A stretch of 64,000 nt of DNA from Ascidia mentula (lineage: Eukaryota > Chordata > Ascidiacea > Phlebobranchia > Ascidiidae). Where the stretch lies: positions 21,032,001-21,096,000 of the forward strand of contig OX387201.1 in the NCBI GenBank assembly GCA_947561715.1, given 5' to 3'. Each line of letters starts with the position of its first letter. The stretch's first letter is position 1. Below are positions 35,297-47,900 of this stretch, one piece after another. Made by a program: the position numbers and the translations under genes. Under the pieces are notes generated by a model. The model was not told the DNA's origin. It did no database searches and was given only the letters and a program-made list of their open reading frames with translations.

Positions 35297-36165
35297 TTTG
35301 TTTTCAGGGTTGCCAGGGTGGCGGTATTCCCGCCCAATTGGGCTGGTTTTCAACATCGAGTTGCGGGTTATTTTTACGAGTTGCGGGTTGCGGTTTATTG
35401 GGCGGGTTTGCCAATGACATTTTCAACCCCTATAATCACGCATTCTGGCACTACCAAGAGTCAACCAATGCGTTAATTTCCCGACAAACGAAACAATCGT
35501 ACGGCGCAGAGAGTAATAATGCGTTCAGTGAAACACGCAGTGGGTGGGTGGGTGCGACAGACACTTGAACCATGCAACTGGAGTCGTTTTTGCAAAGCAG
35601 CAATGGTGCGGAGAAAATGTTATTTTTGCAAATTAAAAAAATATAGTAACCAATGAACTAAGGATTGCTTGAGGAAACAATGCAGTCAAGAGGTCTTTCG
35701 TAGTGTGTAAATTTTTTTGCCATAATGCTTACAGCTTCCACGTATGATCGCTTTACGCACGCGTATGACGAAACTACGGAATACAGATGTACGCGATTTT
35801 ATAGTTCTAAATAGACATGTATTGATTGATTGCGTTTTTTAAAGTTGTTGGTTTCAGTTATATTATGACCCAAATTCATCAAATATTGCAACGTTTTTGC
35901 TATGTATTAATGCTCCTTGCAATTAAAGAAAACGTAATAGGTAGCGCCATGGTCAGAACCAAGTGTGAAAAAACGTAACCGCGGTAGGTTAAAGCTACCG
36001 AGTGCGACAATTCACTAACAGTTGTCAATTTCAAGCTAAGTCAGAGTAAAATTGGGCTGGTTTTGGGCTTGTTTCAGAAATTTCTTGTTTGGGCGGTTTT
36101 TGGGCTAGTTTTGACAAGGCGTTGGGCGGTTTTAGAAAATTTTACCTGGCAACACTGTTTGTTTT
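35297..36165. mobile_element. Non-autonomous hAT-type element with 8-bp target duplication, just upstream of WDR24
   Basis: The element (35305-36157, 853 bp) has ends CAGGGTTGCCAGG and CCTGGCAACACTG, which match at 12 of 13 positions. It is flanked on both sides by the 8-bp duplication TTTGTTTT (35297-35304 and 36158-36165). The interior near both ends is rich in variants of GGGCTGGTTTTGGGC and GGGCGGTTTT. No transposase was recognised. It ends only 93 bp before the WDR24 start codon. Confidence 0.85.
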
Positions 36166-36250
36166 GTTTACATTTTCTTGGGAATTAGTTTGTTCAAGAA
36201 CTTGCTGCTACTGTACTTATGTAGTTAACCGTAAACAGGTTTCTGAAATT

Positions 36251-39200
36251 ATGAAGAGAAACAAAGCTGTTTCAATAGATGTTGGAACAGCAGTGAATGC
36301 ACTTTGCCTCAGTAAGGACAACAGTAAAGTGGTCATCGCTGGATGGTCTCTGTTGAAAATCTATCCGAGCACCTTAATCTTCATGTTGGAAGAAAACAGG
36401 TTTGCTCCGATGGAATTAATGTGTGCCACTAAGTTTGATAGTGCTGATTGTGTTTCGTTTCATGTTATAAGTGTAGGTTTTTGCAATTGCTGTTGTATTT
36501 TAAGGGAGGCATATTGGTATTTTTCGTTGCTCATGACTGGCCAAAGCCAGTTACCACCCAACAAAATAATACATCATAAGTTTTTGAAATCAATTTAGCT
36601 TTTACCTGTGGCTGCATTCTTGACCTAATTTTTCAAGATTACAATTGCTGTTCATCAGCATAATTAGTTTACACATACACAATTGATAAAAATGATTATT
36701 TTTTATTTCAGGGTTTGAACATGAGTTGTTCTGACGTGGGTTGGAGTCCCGTGGATGAAAATTTGATCGCAACTGCTGCTACTAATGGAGTGGTTGTAGC
36801 TTGGGATTTAAACACTCCTGGTCGTGAGAAGAAGCTCGCTATATTGTCTGAACATCGTCGCACGGTCACAAAAGTTTGTTTGACAACTCGGAAGGAAATC
36901 TTTTGCTTTGATCACAGGTGTTATATATATGGGTGGTTTTTAAATAAAAATGTGTTTCTTATATAGATGGGACCTGTCAAGACCATAAGACAAGTTTGTT
37001 CAAATTTGCATTTTTATGTGACACAAGCCTTTTTCGCAATCACAAATCTTGATCGATAAAGTTTAGTTTGGTGCTCAATGTAACTTGTAACACGTCTTAC
37101 AGGAGCACGTACATTTTTCTGTTAGAAATTTTCTGTATTATAAGTGTTATTTTGCTTTTGGCTGCAAACAAGTCAAAGCGAAGTGTAAAGTTTATAAAAA
37201 TATATATATATATTATGTGTTTATTCAAATGACAAGCTTAGAAGCAACACTGCATCATTTGTTTTTAAAGGATGGAACGATGAAGCTGTTTGATTTGAGG
37301 AGAAGGGAAAGTACCTACACGTTTCAAAGCAAAGCTGATGGCGTGAGAAGTGTTCAGTTCAATCCTCATGAATATTTTATTTTTGCTGCTAGCTTCGATA
37401 ATGGTTATGTACAAGTAAGTTTTAGGGGTGTGGTAATTTATATAAAAATACCTGCAGCCAATTTTCAAGTGAATCTGGATATTTAATGCTGTCATGTTGT
37501 GAACATGTTATCATGGAAATATAATAAAATAATAATGCCAGAAACACATGGATGTCATAGAATAAATAAAACAACTCCAACCGACTCAAGGAATCTCACA
37601 TTAAATTGATTTTTGTTAAAATCACCTCACTGTTATATTCTAACACAGCGTGGTCCAACTACAGGCCCGCGGGCCATTTTTGGCCCGTGATCTAATTTTC
37701 GTTTGCCCGAGAATTGTAACCTGACTTGAAACACAACTTTGTGCGACTGTCTTTGCATGGCCACAACCAAATTCCTGTTTACACGACCCCTTTCGTTAAA
37801 AGAAGCTGCTCGACCATAAATCGCATTTATTAAAAATTGAGTTGTGCTATTCGTGTAATAGCAATTTCGATCCGTAATTCCGTATGTACAATGGCCCGCG
37901 GGATAAACTAACGGTTTGTTATGGCCTGCGACGAAATTTAGTTGGACCACACTGTTCTAACATATAAAACCAATTTAAAATGTAAGTTTTTTTGAAATAT
38001 TTGGTCTGTCCTTTTGGTAATAAATGCAGTGAAACAGTAAACCAGTGCTTGTGATACTAAAAATGTTCTTAGTTTAAATGCAAACTCAGCATTTTAGTGA
38101 GAGCAAATTAGAATATTGCACCAAAAGTTTTCATGTTAATTTTGGTTGTTGTTGTTACTAGATATGGGATTACAGACGACCTACAGGTTACGTTTACCAG
38201 TTTATCGCACACAAGGGATGTGTGTATACTCTCGACTGGCACCCGGAACCAGATCACAAAATGACTCTTGCCACTGGAGGACGTGATAATATGGTTAAGG
38301 TGGGTGATTGTAATAACACGAATAAGTTTTCAACTCTGTTTTTGCATCTGTGAAAGGTGCTTTTCATGTCATTGCTGGTAATGGATCTAATCATTGTCCG
38401 TGTTAAATATTGTTTTCCAATGTTTCCACTTGTCACATTTCAGGTTTGGTCGATTGAAAACAACAGGGAGAAAGAAATAAACAATGTTCCAACCATGTCG
38501 TCCGTAGCTTCGGTTAAATGGAGACCCCACCATCCAGAGCAACTTGCTACTATATCTATGATGCTTGAATTCAGCGTAAACATTTGGCATCTGCATAGGA
38601 AATATGTCCCATTTGCTCATTTCCAGGTATGAATTATAATTGTTGTTGTATCAAACAACCATTTGTTTTTTGATTAATTTACTTTTTAAACAATAAACTA
38701 ATCATATTTTAAGGATCACACAGACAGCCCCTCTGGAATAGTTTGGAAAAAGTCAGATCCAAATTTTATTTTGTCATGTTCGAAAGATGGCCGTCTCATG
38801 ATGCATTCATTACTTGACGCTTCTTGTCCAGCTAAGCAGGCCATGAGTAGTGGACTTGCCATCAGCTCATGTGGTCATATCGCCCTCGCAAGTCAAGCCA
38901 CAGCATCAACACCAAGGGCACAGAGTCCCACTGGTTCTGCTTCAAAACTACCAACAATATTTGGATGGAAAACTGGATCAAAAGACGTGATTGATTTGGA
39001 CGGTTTGAATATTTCCAGTCCTTCTTCGCCAGTTTCATTTCAAAGACAAAACAACTTTCTTAATTCCAGATCAAAGTTCAGAATATTTTCAAGCACCAAG
39101 TCTGATTTAAAACCAAGTTCTGACTTTGATGATTATCCAACTATGACAGACTCTGTTGTAGAGCAATTAACTCTTAACCAATTTAGGTTTGTTGCGAAAA

Positions 39201-42200
39201 ACTATGTTTTAGATGGAAGTGGGGCAAAAATGACATTCGAAGAGCTTTGCTCGCACAACTCTGATGTTGCTTTGAAAGGTGGATTCTGTAATGTTGCTCG
39301 GACGTGGAAATTGCTTGTAGTTTTTTTCAACAAAGAGATTCATTTGAACAAATCACAACCTGAAGTTTCAGAAAAGTTGGAAAAAGCAGAGGCCAAAAAC
39401 AAAAGACACTCACTCACTGTGAAAAAGGTGAGGTGGTTTTAGTGACACAATATGTGCTACTGAATAATCAATTGTTGCAGATCTTCACCTAATAAATAGT
39501 TGCGAAATGCCTGGTGTGCAGACATATAATTATGCCATGTTTTTTATGGGGGTGGAATCGAAGGATTCTTGTGACCATGGTTTGATGTTTAAAAAACAAA
39601 ATGATTTTCTAAAGTTAAACCAGTATTTGTTCATAACATGGCAAATATTGATTATCACTAATTGTTGGACATGAATTTTACCAAGATTGCTTCTACACAC
39701 AATAACTGGTTTGTGTTTGCTGTAGGATGAACTGCATGGTTCACATGCATTGAATGGTTCAGCAATCCATGGTGGGGAATCTGATCAACGTTCTGATGAT
39801 GGAAGACTTGAGGTAGAAGATTATCTCACTGATATCGCTCGAGGACGACAATCAGAACCTGATCTCTACATGACAGATGATGACCCTGGGTAGTTTAGAT
39901 ATATTATTCTCAAATATAAAATCATGCAAAGTTTGTTGCAACACAATCGTGCATAAACTGATAAAAGAATATATTGTCATGTTCTCCTGTTGCTGCATCC
40001 ACAACAAAATTTATGGTGTTACAATTAAACACCAAGATGTCTAAAATTGATGTAGTGGAAATTATAGTCTGTAATCTAGTTTAATGATTTAGGTTTGGTT
40101 ATAGTGGAATAACATCAGAAGCTGAGTTTTTGTCTGAGCACGAATATCTCGTTCCAACTTAAGCGTTCCAACAGAGAGAGGTGTGATCAATATATATAGA
40201 TAGATAGGCCACAGTGTTAGTTGCTAAACATAGGGTTGCTGTGAACACAGTTTTAAGGTTGCACCACACCCTAAGTAATGAAAGAAACAATCTCCTGTCT
40301 TTTTCAGGACATCGAACTGGACGCGATATCAAAGTTTGGTCGAATAGATGCACCTTCTGGAATGAATATTGAAAATGAATCTGAAAAACGAATCCTGACT
40401 GCTCACGGTGGGAGGTGGCATGAGAAGGTCGTTACCAAGGAGATGGATTCTTCTTCCTCCACATCTCCTGCTGATGAGGAGCTTGACATCTCCGATGGAG
40501 TCATCAGTGTGTGTCCCACTCTCTGGCCGGCTCCACTCGATTCAATTAAAGAAGAGATTGCCTGTCAGCAATTAGAGTGAGTTTGTGCAGTTCAAAATAT
40601 TCCAGCAAAACATCGTATTTTTGAAATTGACAATCGTATTTTAAAATTTTGAAAAAGAAATACAACGATTCATCAACAGCATATTTTTAAAACAACAGAA
40701 CTAACACTCACCAGACGATGAGATAAAATAATCTGCCAACTGCTTGTACATAGGTAAAAAGTCTTTACAAGAATGTTTATTCACTCAAAAATAGTTCTTG
40801 TGTTGAATTTATTTTTTTATTTTCTCAAAACATTCACAGGTCTCAACATGCTACATGTGTTGTATTCAATAGCCCTGTTTACATGGACGTCTAAAGCGGG
40901 TTCGCGGCACGCTTCTTACCCGCTTCCCGCCATTATCAGAAAAAGCGTTACGCATCACAGCCCAAGCTAGTTCGGAAGCGGTTTCGGCGAACTAGCTTAA
41001 TAGGGGTGGGTTCGGAAGCTAGTTCGCCCAACTAGCTTCTTTTCGCGAACCAGCTGTTCGAAAAATTTGGCGGCAAAATCAACTTAGGTTAGGTTTGCTT
41101 GTTGATGTTTTTCGAAGATATTCGTTTTGAGGTTTTAATTTGTGTGCTTGGTATTAATATTTATTTCATAAAAAATGACAAAAATATTGCGAAAAAGTCC
41201 AGTAATTTGGACCAACGAAGCAATACAAGAGTTGTTAAAAAGTGTTGAAGAAAGAAAAGTCCTGACTCCCACACTTCTTCACACAAACACCCAAAGCATT
41301 CTTTACTCAATCTGAAATGGGTCAACCACTGGGAATCATTAAAACCGGGAACTATAACATTCCACCATTGTCCTGACCTAAAACAAACGAAAATAACATT
41401 TAACTTAACCAAGATACAAAACTATGAATGCAAAGCGAAGCACTGTATTCCAGTAAGCATAAAGTTTGGCCCATAAATACCACCAATATCTCACCTCTGC
41501 AATCGCCACGGCCGTTCAAGTCTTCGATTGTGAGAAAGCAACGCATTGACATGTAACAACAGCAAAGCCTTTCTTCGTTTGCACCGATTTTGGTAATTAT
41601 GAAGTAAAAGTAGAGCCCTAACTTCCAATAAACTATCCGTTGCCGCCATATCCATTTTGCGAGAACCGAATTTCGCGCGATCATGTAAATTGAGCCCCGT
41701 AGCTCGCTCGTTATGGTCTGTTAGTTCTTCACGGCTCGATGCCGCAAGCTCGTTCGCAAACCATTTCATGTAAACAGGGCTAATGTATTTTCAGATTTTT
41801 TGCTGGAATGAATGATGTGCAAAGTCCAGTGTGTATGCTGCTTGCAATGTCATCCTATCCATCCACATATAACCTTCCTATTGATGTTGAGACAGTTGAT
41901 CATTGGCAAAACTCCTACCTTGATTTGTTGGCAAAGAACAGGTTATGGATACAACATGCTCAGGTGGAATAACTACTGTATGTTTTGTTTCAATTTGCAG
42001 TTAATTCTTTTCTTGTTAATTTTTTAGTTTTTATTTTATGTTATGCCATTACCAATACAATTACTTTTAGTTTGAAACTTGCACCAGGACATCAACAGAT
42101 TAAACTCTTTTTCGCATTTGTTGATGAAAGTAATTTTCGTTCAGGTTGTAAAACTGAGCCGAGTTCCTGCAATCCAATCTCTCTCATCCTCTTCAACTTT

Positions 42201-42447
42201 CACCCTGGACTGCCAAGTCTGACAACGACGAATGCCCCAGAGTAACCCCTGGTCATGTGACCGACGCATTGATGCGGAACACAAAAACAAACCAGTCACG
42301 TGTTTCTACTGTCAGCTTCAAGTGCGCGGACTCTACACATATTGTCAAGGCTGTAGTTTCGGGGGACATTCCAACTGTGTGGCAACTTGGATAAAACAAT
42401 GTCAGAAAAACGATATTCCTATAACATGCAAATATCACTGTCTGTAA
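36251..42447 (+). CDS. WDR24 (GATOR2 subunit), disrupted in several exons
   Basis: Eleven exons: 36251-36399, 36712-36917, 37271-37414, 38162-38299, 38444-38626, 38714-39427, 39726-39889, 40093-40180, 40308-40576, 41795-41963, 42145-42447. WD repeats carry [33 protein letters not shown] and [14 protein letters not shown]. The C terminus has [20 protein letters not shown], the zinc/RING-like end of WDR24. In GATOR2 the protein relays amino-acid status to mTORC1 at the lysosome. Damage: exon 1 is 149 nt and switches frame between LLKIY and [10 protein letters not shown]; exon 2 is 206 nt, drops a base after KVC, and carries TGA at 36909-36911; exon 8 has TAA at 40160-40162; exon 11 has TGA at 42220-42222 where the second Cys of a CxxC pair belongs, and a later CDRC reads CDRR. 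Phases of exons 3-11 agree. Either an unprocessed pseudogene or sequence errors. Confidence 0.85.
37638..37962. mobile_element. hAT-type MITE in a WDR24 intron, perfect 8-bp target duplication
   Basis: The element (37646-37954, 309 bp) begins CAGCGTGGTCCAACT and ends AGTTGGACCACACTG, a 15-bp terminal inverted repeat with one mismatch. TTCTAACA flanks it on both sides (37638-37645 and 37955-37962). The subterminal region is rich in GGCCCGCGGG. There is no transposase. The clean duplication indicates a comparatively young insertion. Confidence 0.9.
40868..41784 (-). mobile_element. PIF/Harbinger element with truncated transposase, in a WDR24 intron
   Basis: The element (40871-41781, 911 bp) has perfect 15-bp terminal inverted repeats, AGCCCTGTTTACATG/CATGTAAACAGGGCT, and a 3-bp duplication AAT on both sides, the size expected for PIF/Harbinger. 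On the minus strand, frames at 41,769-41,491 and 41,412-41,161 give the N-terminal part of a HARBI1-like transposase: [11 protein letters not shown], then [20 protein letters not shown]. The DDE catalytic region is absent. Left-end subterminal repeats of GAACTAGCTT are visible. The right end lies 13 bp before a WDR24 exon. Confidence 0.85.
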
Positions 42448-42734
42448 AATCAATGAAAATGAATGCAAGCTGATGTCTTGACTCGACCGCAGGCAAATAC
42501 ATGTTTGTTTATGGTTGTACGAATTACTAACGCAGGAACTAGACAGGATCGCTCTACTGTGAAAACCCGTACTTAGCAACCTCATCTGCAATAGCCAACC
42601 TTCACATATGATATCGCGATATATTTCTGCGTGGTATGGTTAGTGATGTATATGTGTAGATCGTTAGTAAAGTTGTGTGCTGACTCATCAGTGTATCTTG
42701 ACCATTATAAACTACCTTCAAATCTCTGAAATCG

Positions 42735-42860
42735 CGTAGCTTAGTTGGTAGAGCGTTGGGTCTGGTTAACCCATTGCCTTTAGTTTGAAACATACCAGCA
42801 GGTGGGGTTATTTTGCATATCTCGCTCCGACTTAAAAAGTGATCGATATTGTCGGCGTAC
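42735..42860 (+). mobile_element. tRNA-derived SINE, family B, diverged copy
   Basis: A box A-like GTAGCTTAGTTGGTAGAGCG is followed by GGGTCTGGTTAACCC, a mutated box B region and then ATATCTCGCTCCGACTTAAA, the body motif shared with the copies near 46.7 and 47.0 kb. Just after it the sequence becomes GC-rich up to about 42,960. Confidence 0.6.
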
Positions 42861-44926
42861 GCCCCCGCTGCGGGACCGTGGGGTACGACTGCGTCTCGGG
42901 CCTCGCACCCAAAGGATCCGACTGAGTCTCGATGGCAACTCGGCCTCGTAGGCAACTTGCCTTCGCTATCTCAAGGTTACTGTTGGAGTTAAAGAACTCC
43001 TTTAAGCTTCAAACCAGTCCAAAGTTGTTCATAAATCCGTTTATTGTTTATAATCCAGTAATATAATACAACACAGCACAGAAGTTTCTTCAAAACATGG
43101 AGAGTACTAAAGCAGAACCAACAGCCTTGACGCTTACACAGCAACAGTTAAAACACACTGATTTGGCAGGCGCTAGTCGCTCTGCTTATGTAGTCTGCGG
43201 TTGGCCACACGTATTGATACCCTATTTGGAGTTGTTGCGCAACTTTCATGCAACTTGAAGTTGGCCGATTTGGTCGATTACGTCAGTTATTTATATAGCT
43301 TGATTATCTAAGTGCCCTAAATAGGTTGTTTATGTTTAGGTTAACTTTGTTTTCCGAATAACTAAAAGTAGTTATGTTTATTTAAGCTTTATTTATCATT
43401 TGCGAAAGAAGTACTTGTGTTTAAATTTTGGCAAAGAAATGCCTATAATTATTTTAACTTGATTTACGCAGTTAGTTTTGTTGCCTAAGTTACCTATATG
43501 GCTTTATTTCCCAAATTACATGGTTTATAACACAACTATAATGTGGCTGCTTCTACCGGCTACAATTTTTTCACCTGCCACCAGCTCGGCAAGTTTTTCC
43601 CATTAAATTGTCCGATCAGGAATTGACCTAAACCGGAAATTGGTTCTTCTTTTTTTCCCATGTCGTTTTATTGGACGTCACAACTCGGACATGCGTTAAA
43701 CGCGTGATTACATTGACTTTAGTTATAACTCTCGGTCATAAGATAGTTATACGCTTTGGGCCTTTTTTAGTATATACATGTATTGTGCGGCGACAACACT
43801 CTAACCGCCTCACGAACGGTCGATTTCCTTGGTTCACGCGTGGCATGGTTAAACCAGCGCTTTGGACATGTTTGTTGGAAATATCATTCTTTCCGAACTA
43901 AAATAATTATGAAGGCATTGCACAGAGGTATTTTGAAAACAAGAAAACATCTTACATAAACGAAACGTTTCGTTCACCACGTGCTGATAGACAATGGCCG
44001 GTACACATGTCCTATAGTTTCGAAATTCACGGTCTTCAAACAAATCCCGCAAAAAAACATGACGCTCTTTGTACGTAATAAGGTTTGTGCTATAATGAAC
44101 CTAATATTGGAGTTGTACTATTGCTTAGTCTCGTGAAAACGCAAGATTAAGTAGCTACGCAAGAGTTGGGGAAATCCCCATCGTCCGTTCGTGACGTGTT
44201 AGAGTATCTACCGGGAAAAGTAGCCTAGGCCCAGACTCCTTTATTGCCCTAGCTGCGATTCCAGTGAACTAAATTACAAAGGATACGTTAAATTACTCTT
44301 TCCAAGCCTGAAGCACGTTTTCCCAATTGTTAATTCGTTGCTTGTCATAAGCTGTCTTGATTTTGTGATATCTTTTCAATTTGTGTGTATTCGAAAATGA
44401 TATTTAATTTTGTTTCAAAAAAACAATTTTGACGAAATGACAGAAGTTGGAAAACTTATCAAATTCGCGCATCTATTGGTTGGTCGTTACGTGCTAAACT
44501 TACAAACAGATATTAACTAAAATAATAAATCTTTAAATCAAATGTGTAAATCTCTGTTTTTGAAACTGCACGTATTTTAATTGCCAAAAAAAATCGGCCC
44601 GGTGTTCCATCCTAATTTTATTTCTATGCGTTTAAAAACCCCTACCGGCATCGTTAAAGTTTCGGTCTTGGTGACCGCTGCGGAAGAAAAAAAAATGGCG
44701 GAAGTTTTGTTTTTGTTAAACTTATTTATTTTTGAGGAATCACGAAAACACAAATAATTATTAGGAATATGAGGTAGTTTTTGTGTTGAGCTTCTGCTTC
44801 AATCCGAACCACTGGAGTCAGGATCGGAGTTCAGGTTACTGATCACCTTCATCCAAACCCCAAACTTTCGGCTGAAAAGTCACAAAAGTTTTGATTTTAT
44901 TAAAATTTACAAATAAATCTTTTAAA
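42861..44926. other. Intergenic, mostly unrecognised
   Basis: No gene was recognised. A short stretch (about 44,160-44,215, GGGGAAATCCCCATCG then GAGTATCTACCG) resembles 7,170-7,225 in the duplicated segment, so fragments of that repeat occur here. A likely poly(A) signal for the NACHT-LRR gene lies on the minus strand near 44,900. Confidence 0.4.
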
Positions 44927-47900
44927 TTAAATCCTCACAGGATCTTCCATATTCTCAAGTGCGTCCTTCACCATCTTAATCGAATCCGGATCCATTTTGC
45001 AGTCACTCAGATCCAACCACCTCCCAACCTTCGGTAAAATCCCACAAATTTTTTCGACATCTTCTCTTCGATGAAAGTCGTTTCCACTCAGGCCGAGATA
45101 TTCCAACTATTTAAAAATATAAACATTGTTTGTAGGAAATGTTTTGATGCTCTTTAAAACGGAATAAACAAATATTAAAAGTGGAAAAGAGTAAAAAATA
45201 CACAAACAAAATTATTCCCAAAACCACAATAAAAATATTTTATGTCATTTTTCTTAAAATCGAAAACTTTGGTAAAAAATGCTTTTATTCAAATGAAAAC
45301 TTATTCACAAAATGAACAAAAACCGAACAAACCTCGTATTTCATTCTTTTTATTGCTTCACAAATAATCGTTAAATCTTCGGAGTTCAGGCCGCAATTCA
45401 TCATCACCAGCCACAAATCGTTTCTTGTAACTTTTGGTAAAAATTCCGACAAAACCTCAAGTATTGAGTGAAGTCGGGTTCCGGTAAAATTCAACTCCGG
45501 AGCACAAAACCTAGCGATTTTTTCTAGATGGCATTTTTGGATTTCCTTCAAATCCAGAAATAAATCTGAAACAAAACAGGAGCAAGTTTATTAAAAAGCA
45601 GATGTCTGGTTTCCAGTTTTAATAAAATCACTTAAAATAAAACTTACTTTATTCTTGCACAGAATTCCCCACGTTTAAGTCGGATTTAACCAACACAAGA
45701 ACCAACAAATCAATCCAATATAAAACGTTTAAATTATCACAAAATATTAGGACAGAAATAAACACGACCTTCCTTTACAAGATTTTTTAACAACTGATAA
45801 AAAACTGCACTGAGTGTTCGGTTCAAACAATGACTGTGTGACGTAACAAACCCACCCATTGTTACATAAATAAATGTAATGTTTACAAACACGCATTAAA
45901 CTGTTGGCATTTATATCATTTACTCACTCAGTAGATTGTATTGAATGGGTTCAGATTGGAGATATCTTGAAAGCGCATCCAATAATTTCGCACGTTTGTC
46001 TGGAAAACAAGAAAGACCAACATTTGCAATGGAAATTGTAAAATTGCATTCGGTTGGACGAATTATTTGCACTCGTATATATTTTTACAAACACAGCCAT
46101 TATTTGTAGAAGATTTGCGTTACCATGTGCTATGTTAAAAAACGCTGTGCACCTAACCGCAGTGCTGTGAAATTGTTGAGTTTAAATATGTTTATTAAAA
46201 TAGCATACGCGACTGCGTATTTTTGTAATGTTATGAAGGCAAGGCAATGACCAATACATGAGAATAACAAAAAACAGATTTCATTGGTTTACTCCAACTT
46301 GTAGTCTGCTAGACTCACATTGAAGTTAGGCTGACATTTAATTTTGGTCCAGTTTTGCAAGTTTTTGAAACATTTTCAGTTACTTGACCTTAACAGCTTA
46401 ACTGGCAACATCAAATGCAACAAAACTTTTACGTTGAATGCTGGGGAATGGCATCTGGCTAGCGGAACTAGTAGCACATCCAGGCTCCAAGTTGGTTTCG
46501 GTATTGTCACTTCTTGAAGCTGTCAGCAAAAAAGAAATTATGACACAAAACGCAGTAACATTTCATGCAATGGCATGATCGCCCCACTGCGCAGGTCCTT
46601 GGCGATCACAGCTAACGTATCGCGAATATTGTGTTTTCAGGCTTGGCAGCCCAGGCATTGCAGCCTAGCTGGATCAGCCACTTTTTCCTGACAAGTCGGA
46701 GCAAGATTTGAAAAATCAGGTGAGGTTTGAACTCATGACCATGGGCCAACCAACGCTCTACCAACTGAGCTACAGGAGATCTATATACCACTAATATTTC
46801 ATGCAATGGCATGATTGGCAGTATCGCCAAGCAAGGAACTGTGCAGTTGGGCGATCATGACATTGCATGAAATACTACTGCGTTATCTGATACGGTTGTA
46901 GAGATCCCCTACGTGTATGTGAATGTTGCCTGGCAAGTTGTGCGCTTGCGCACCAGTGTACCTTCGCCACAATATACCCCGTGAAACCACTGAGCTCATA
47001 TAGCTCAGTTGGTAGAACGTTGGGCCTGGTCAGCCCAGGGTCGTGAGTTCAAACCTCACCGGGAGCTTGATTTTTCAAATTTTGCTCCGACTTGTCAGGA
47101 AAAAGTGGCTGATCCAGCCAGGCAGCAATGCGTGGGGTGCCAAGCCTGCAAACCTTATGACACAAAATATACAGATTAAGGAATGTACTTACAACTTTCC
47201 TTTCCAAGCAAGAGGCCACAAACAAATCGTCGCGTCATGTTCCAGTGTTCTTCTTGAACCAATGTATCAAGGAATTTGTCGAAGTCTTCATCTGGCATGA
47301 ACAAGGAAATGTACGAAGCAGCAGAAAATTCCTGAATCATTTGGTGAACAAAGAAAAAACAAGAAGCTGCAACATCGAAAACTTTTCTTTCTGAAAACCA
47401 CGAAAATTTTGGTAGTTTTATTATAACATCTTGTACTTTAAGATACTCCAGGCCCACATTTGAGAGTTCTTGGTGGGTAAATACAACAGTTTTACGAGTC
47501 ATTCCATTATATGCCATTTTGCCAAGTGCTTCTCTCAAAAAGTGTATTCTACCCTTAGCATGCTCGGATGCATCGAGTTGTTGCAAAACAACATCAAATA
47601 AGCTTGTAATTGTGCCAAAACAGTTTTTGTCACCAAACAAACCAGCATACACAGCAAACTGCAAAAGTAATGGATTGTGACAAAAGTCTAGCATTTCTGG
47701 AGTTTCTTTAAGTTTTTCCCACAGTTCGTTTGCCTTTTCTCCAGCAAAGAAATCAAATAGCTTCTTCGTGTTTTCTGTAGTAAGGTCACGGATATGTATA
47801 GTGGGTTTTGGACGAAGTCCCACAGGAATGGAAAGCAGTGAATGAGGACGTGATGTAAAGATCAATGATGATTTTTTGAAAAGGGTTTTGCTGCAGAGAT

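Noticed and set aside
42220..42222. UGA-encoded selenocysteine in WDR24
   Set aside because: Not adopted as the main reading because the same gene has other lesions and a second zinc ligand is also lost; kept only as a test to perform.
29481..42447. Nuclear reassignment of UGA to a sense codon
   Set aside because: The intact protease and CUB/ZP genes in the same window use no internal TGA, and the CUB/ZP, NLR and protease frames stop normally. WDR24 also contains a TAA and frameshifts. Local decay or alleles explain it better.
42682..42700. Minus-strand CACTGATGAGTCAGC as a third hammerhead core
   Set aside because: No stem II closing strand and no GAAA follow the CTGATGA string.
46994..47068. 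Apparent tRNA-Thr(GGT) gene with good D, anticodon and T arms
   Set aside because: The acceptor stem pairs poorly, and the following sequence is the body of a SINE that recurs at 46.7 and 42.8 kb, so it is the SINE's tRNA-derived head.
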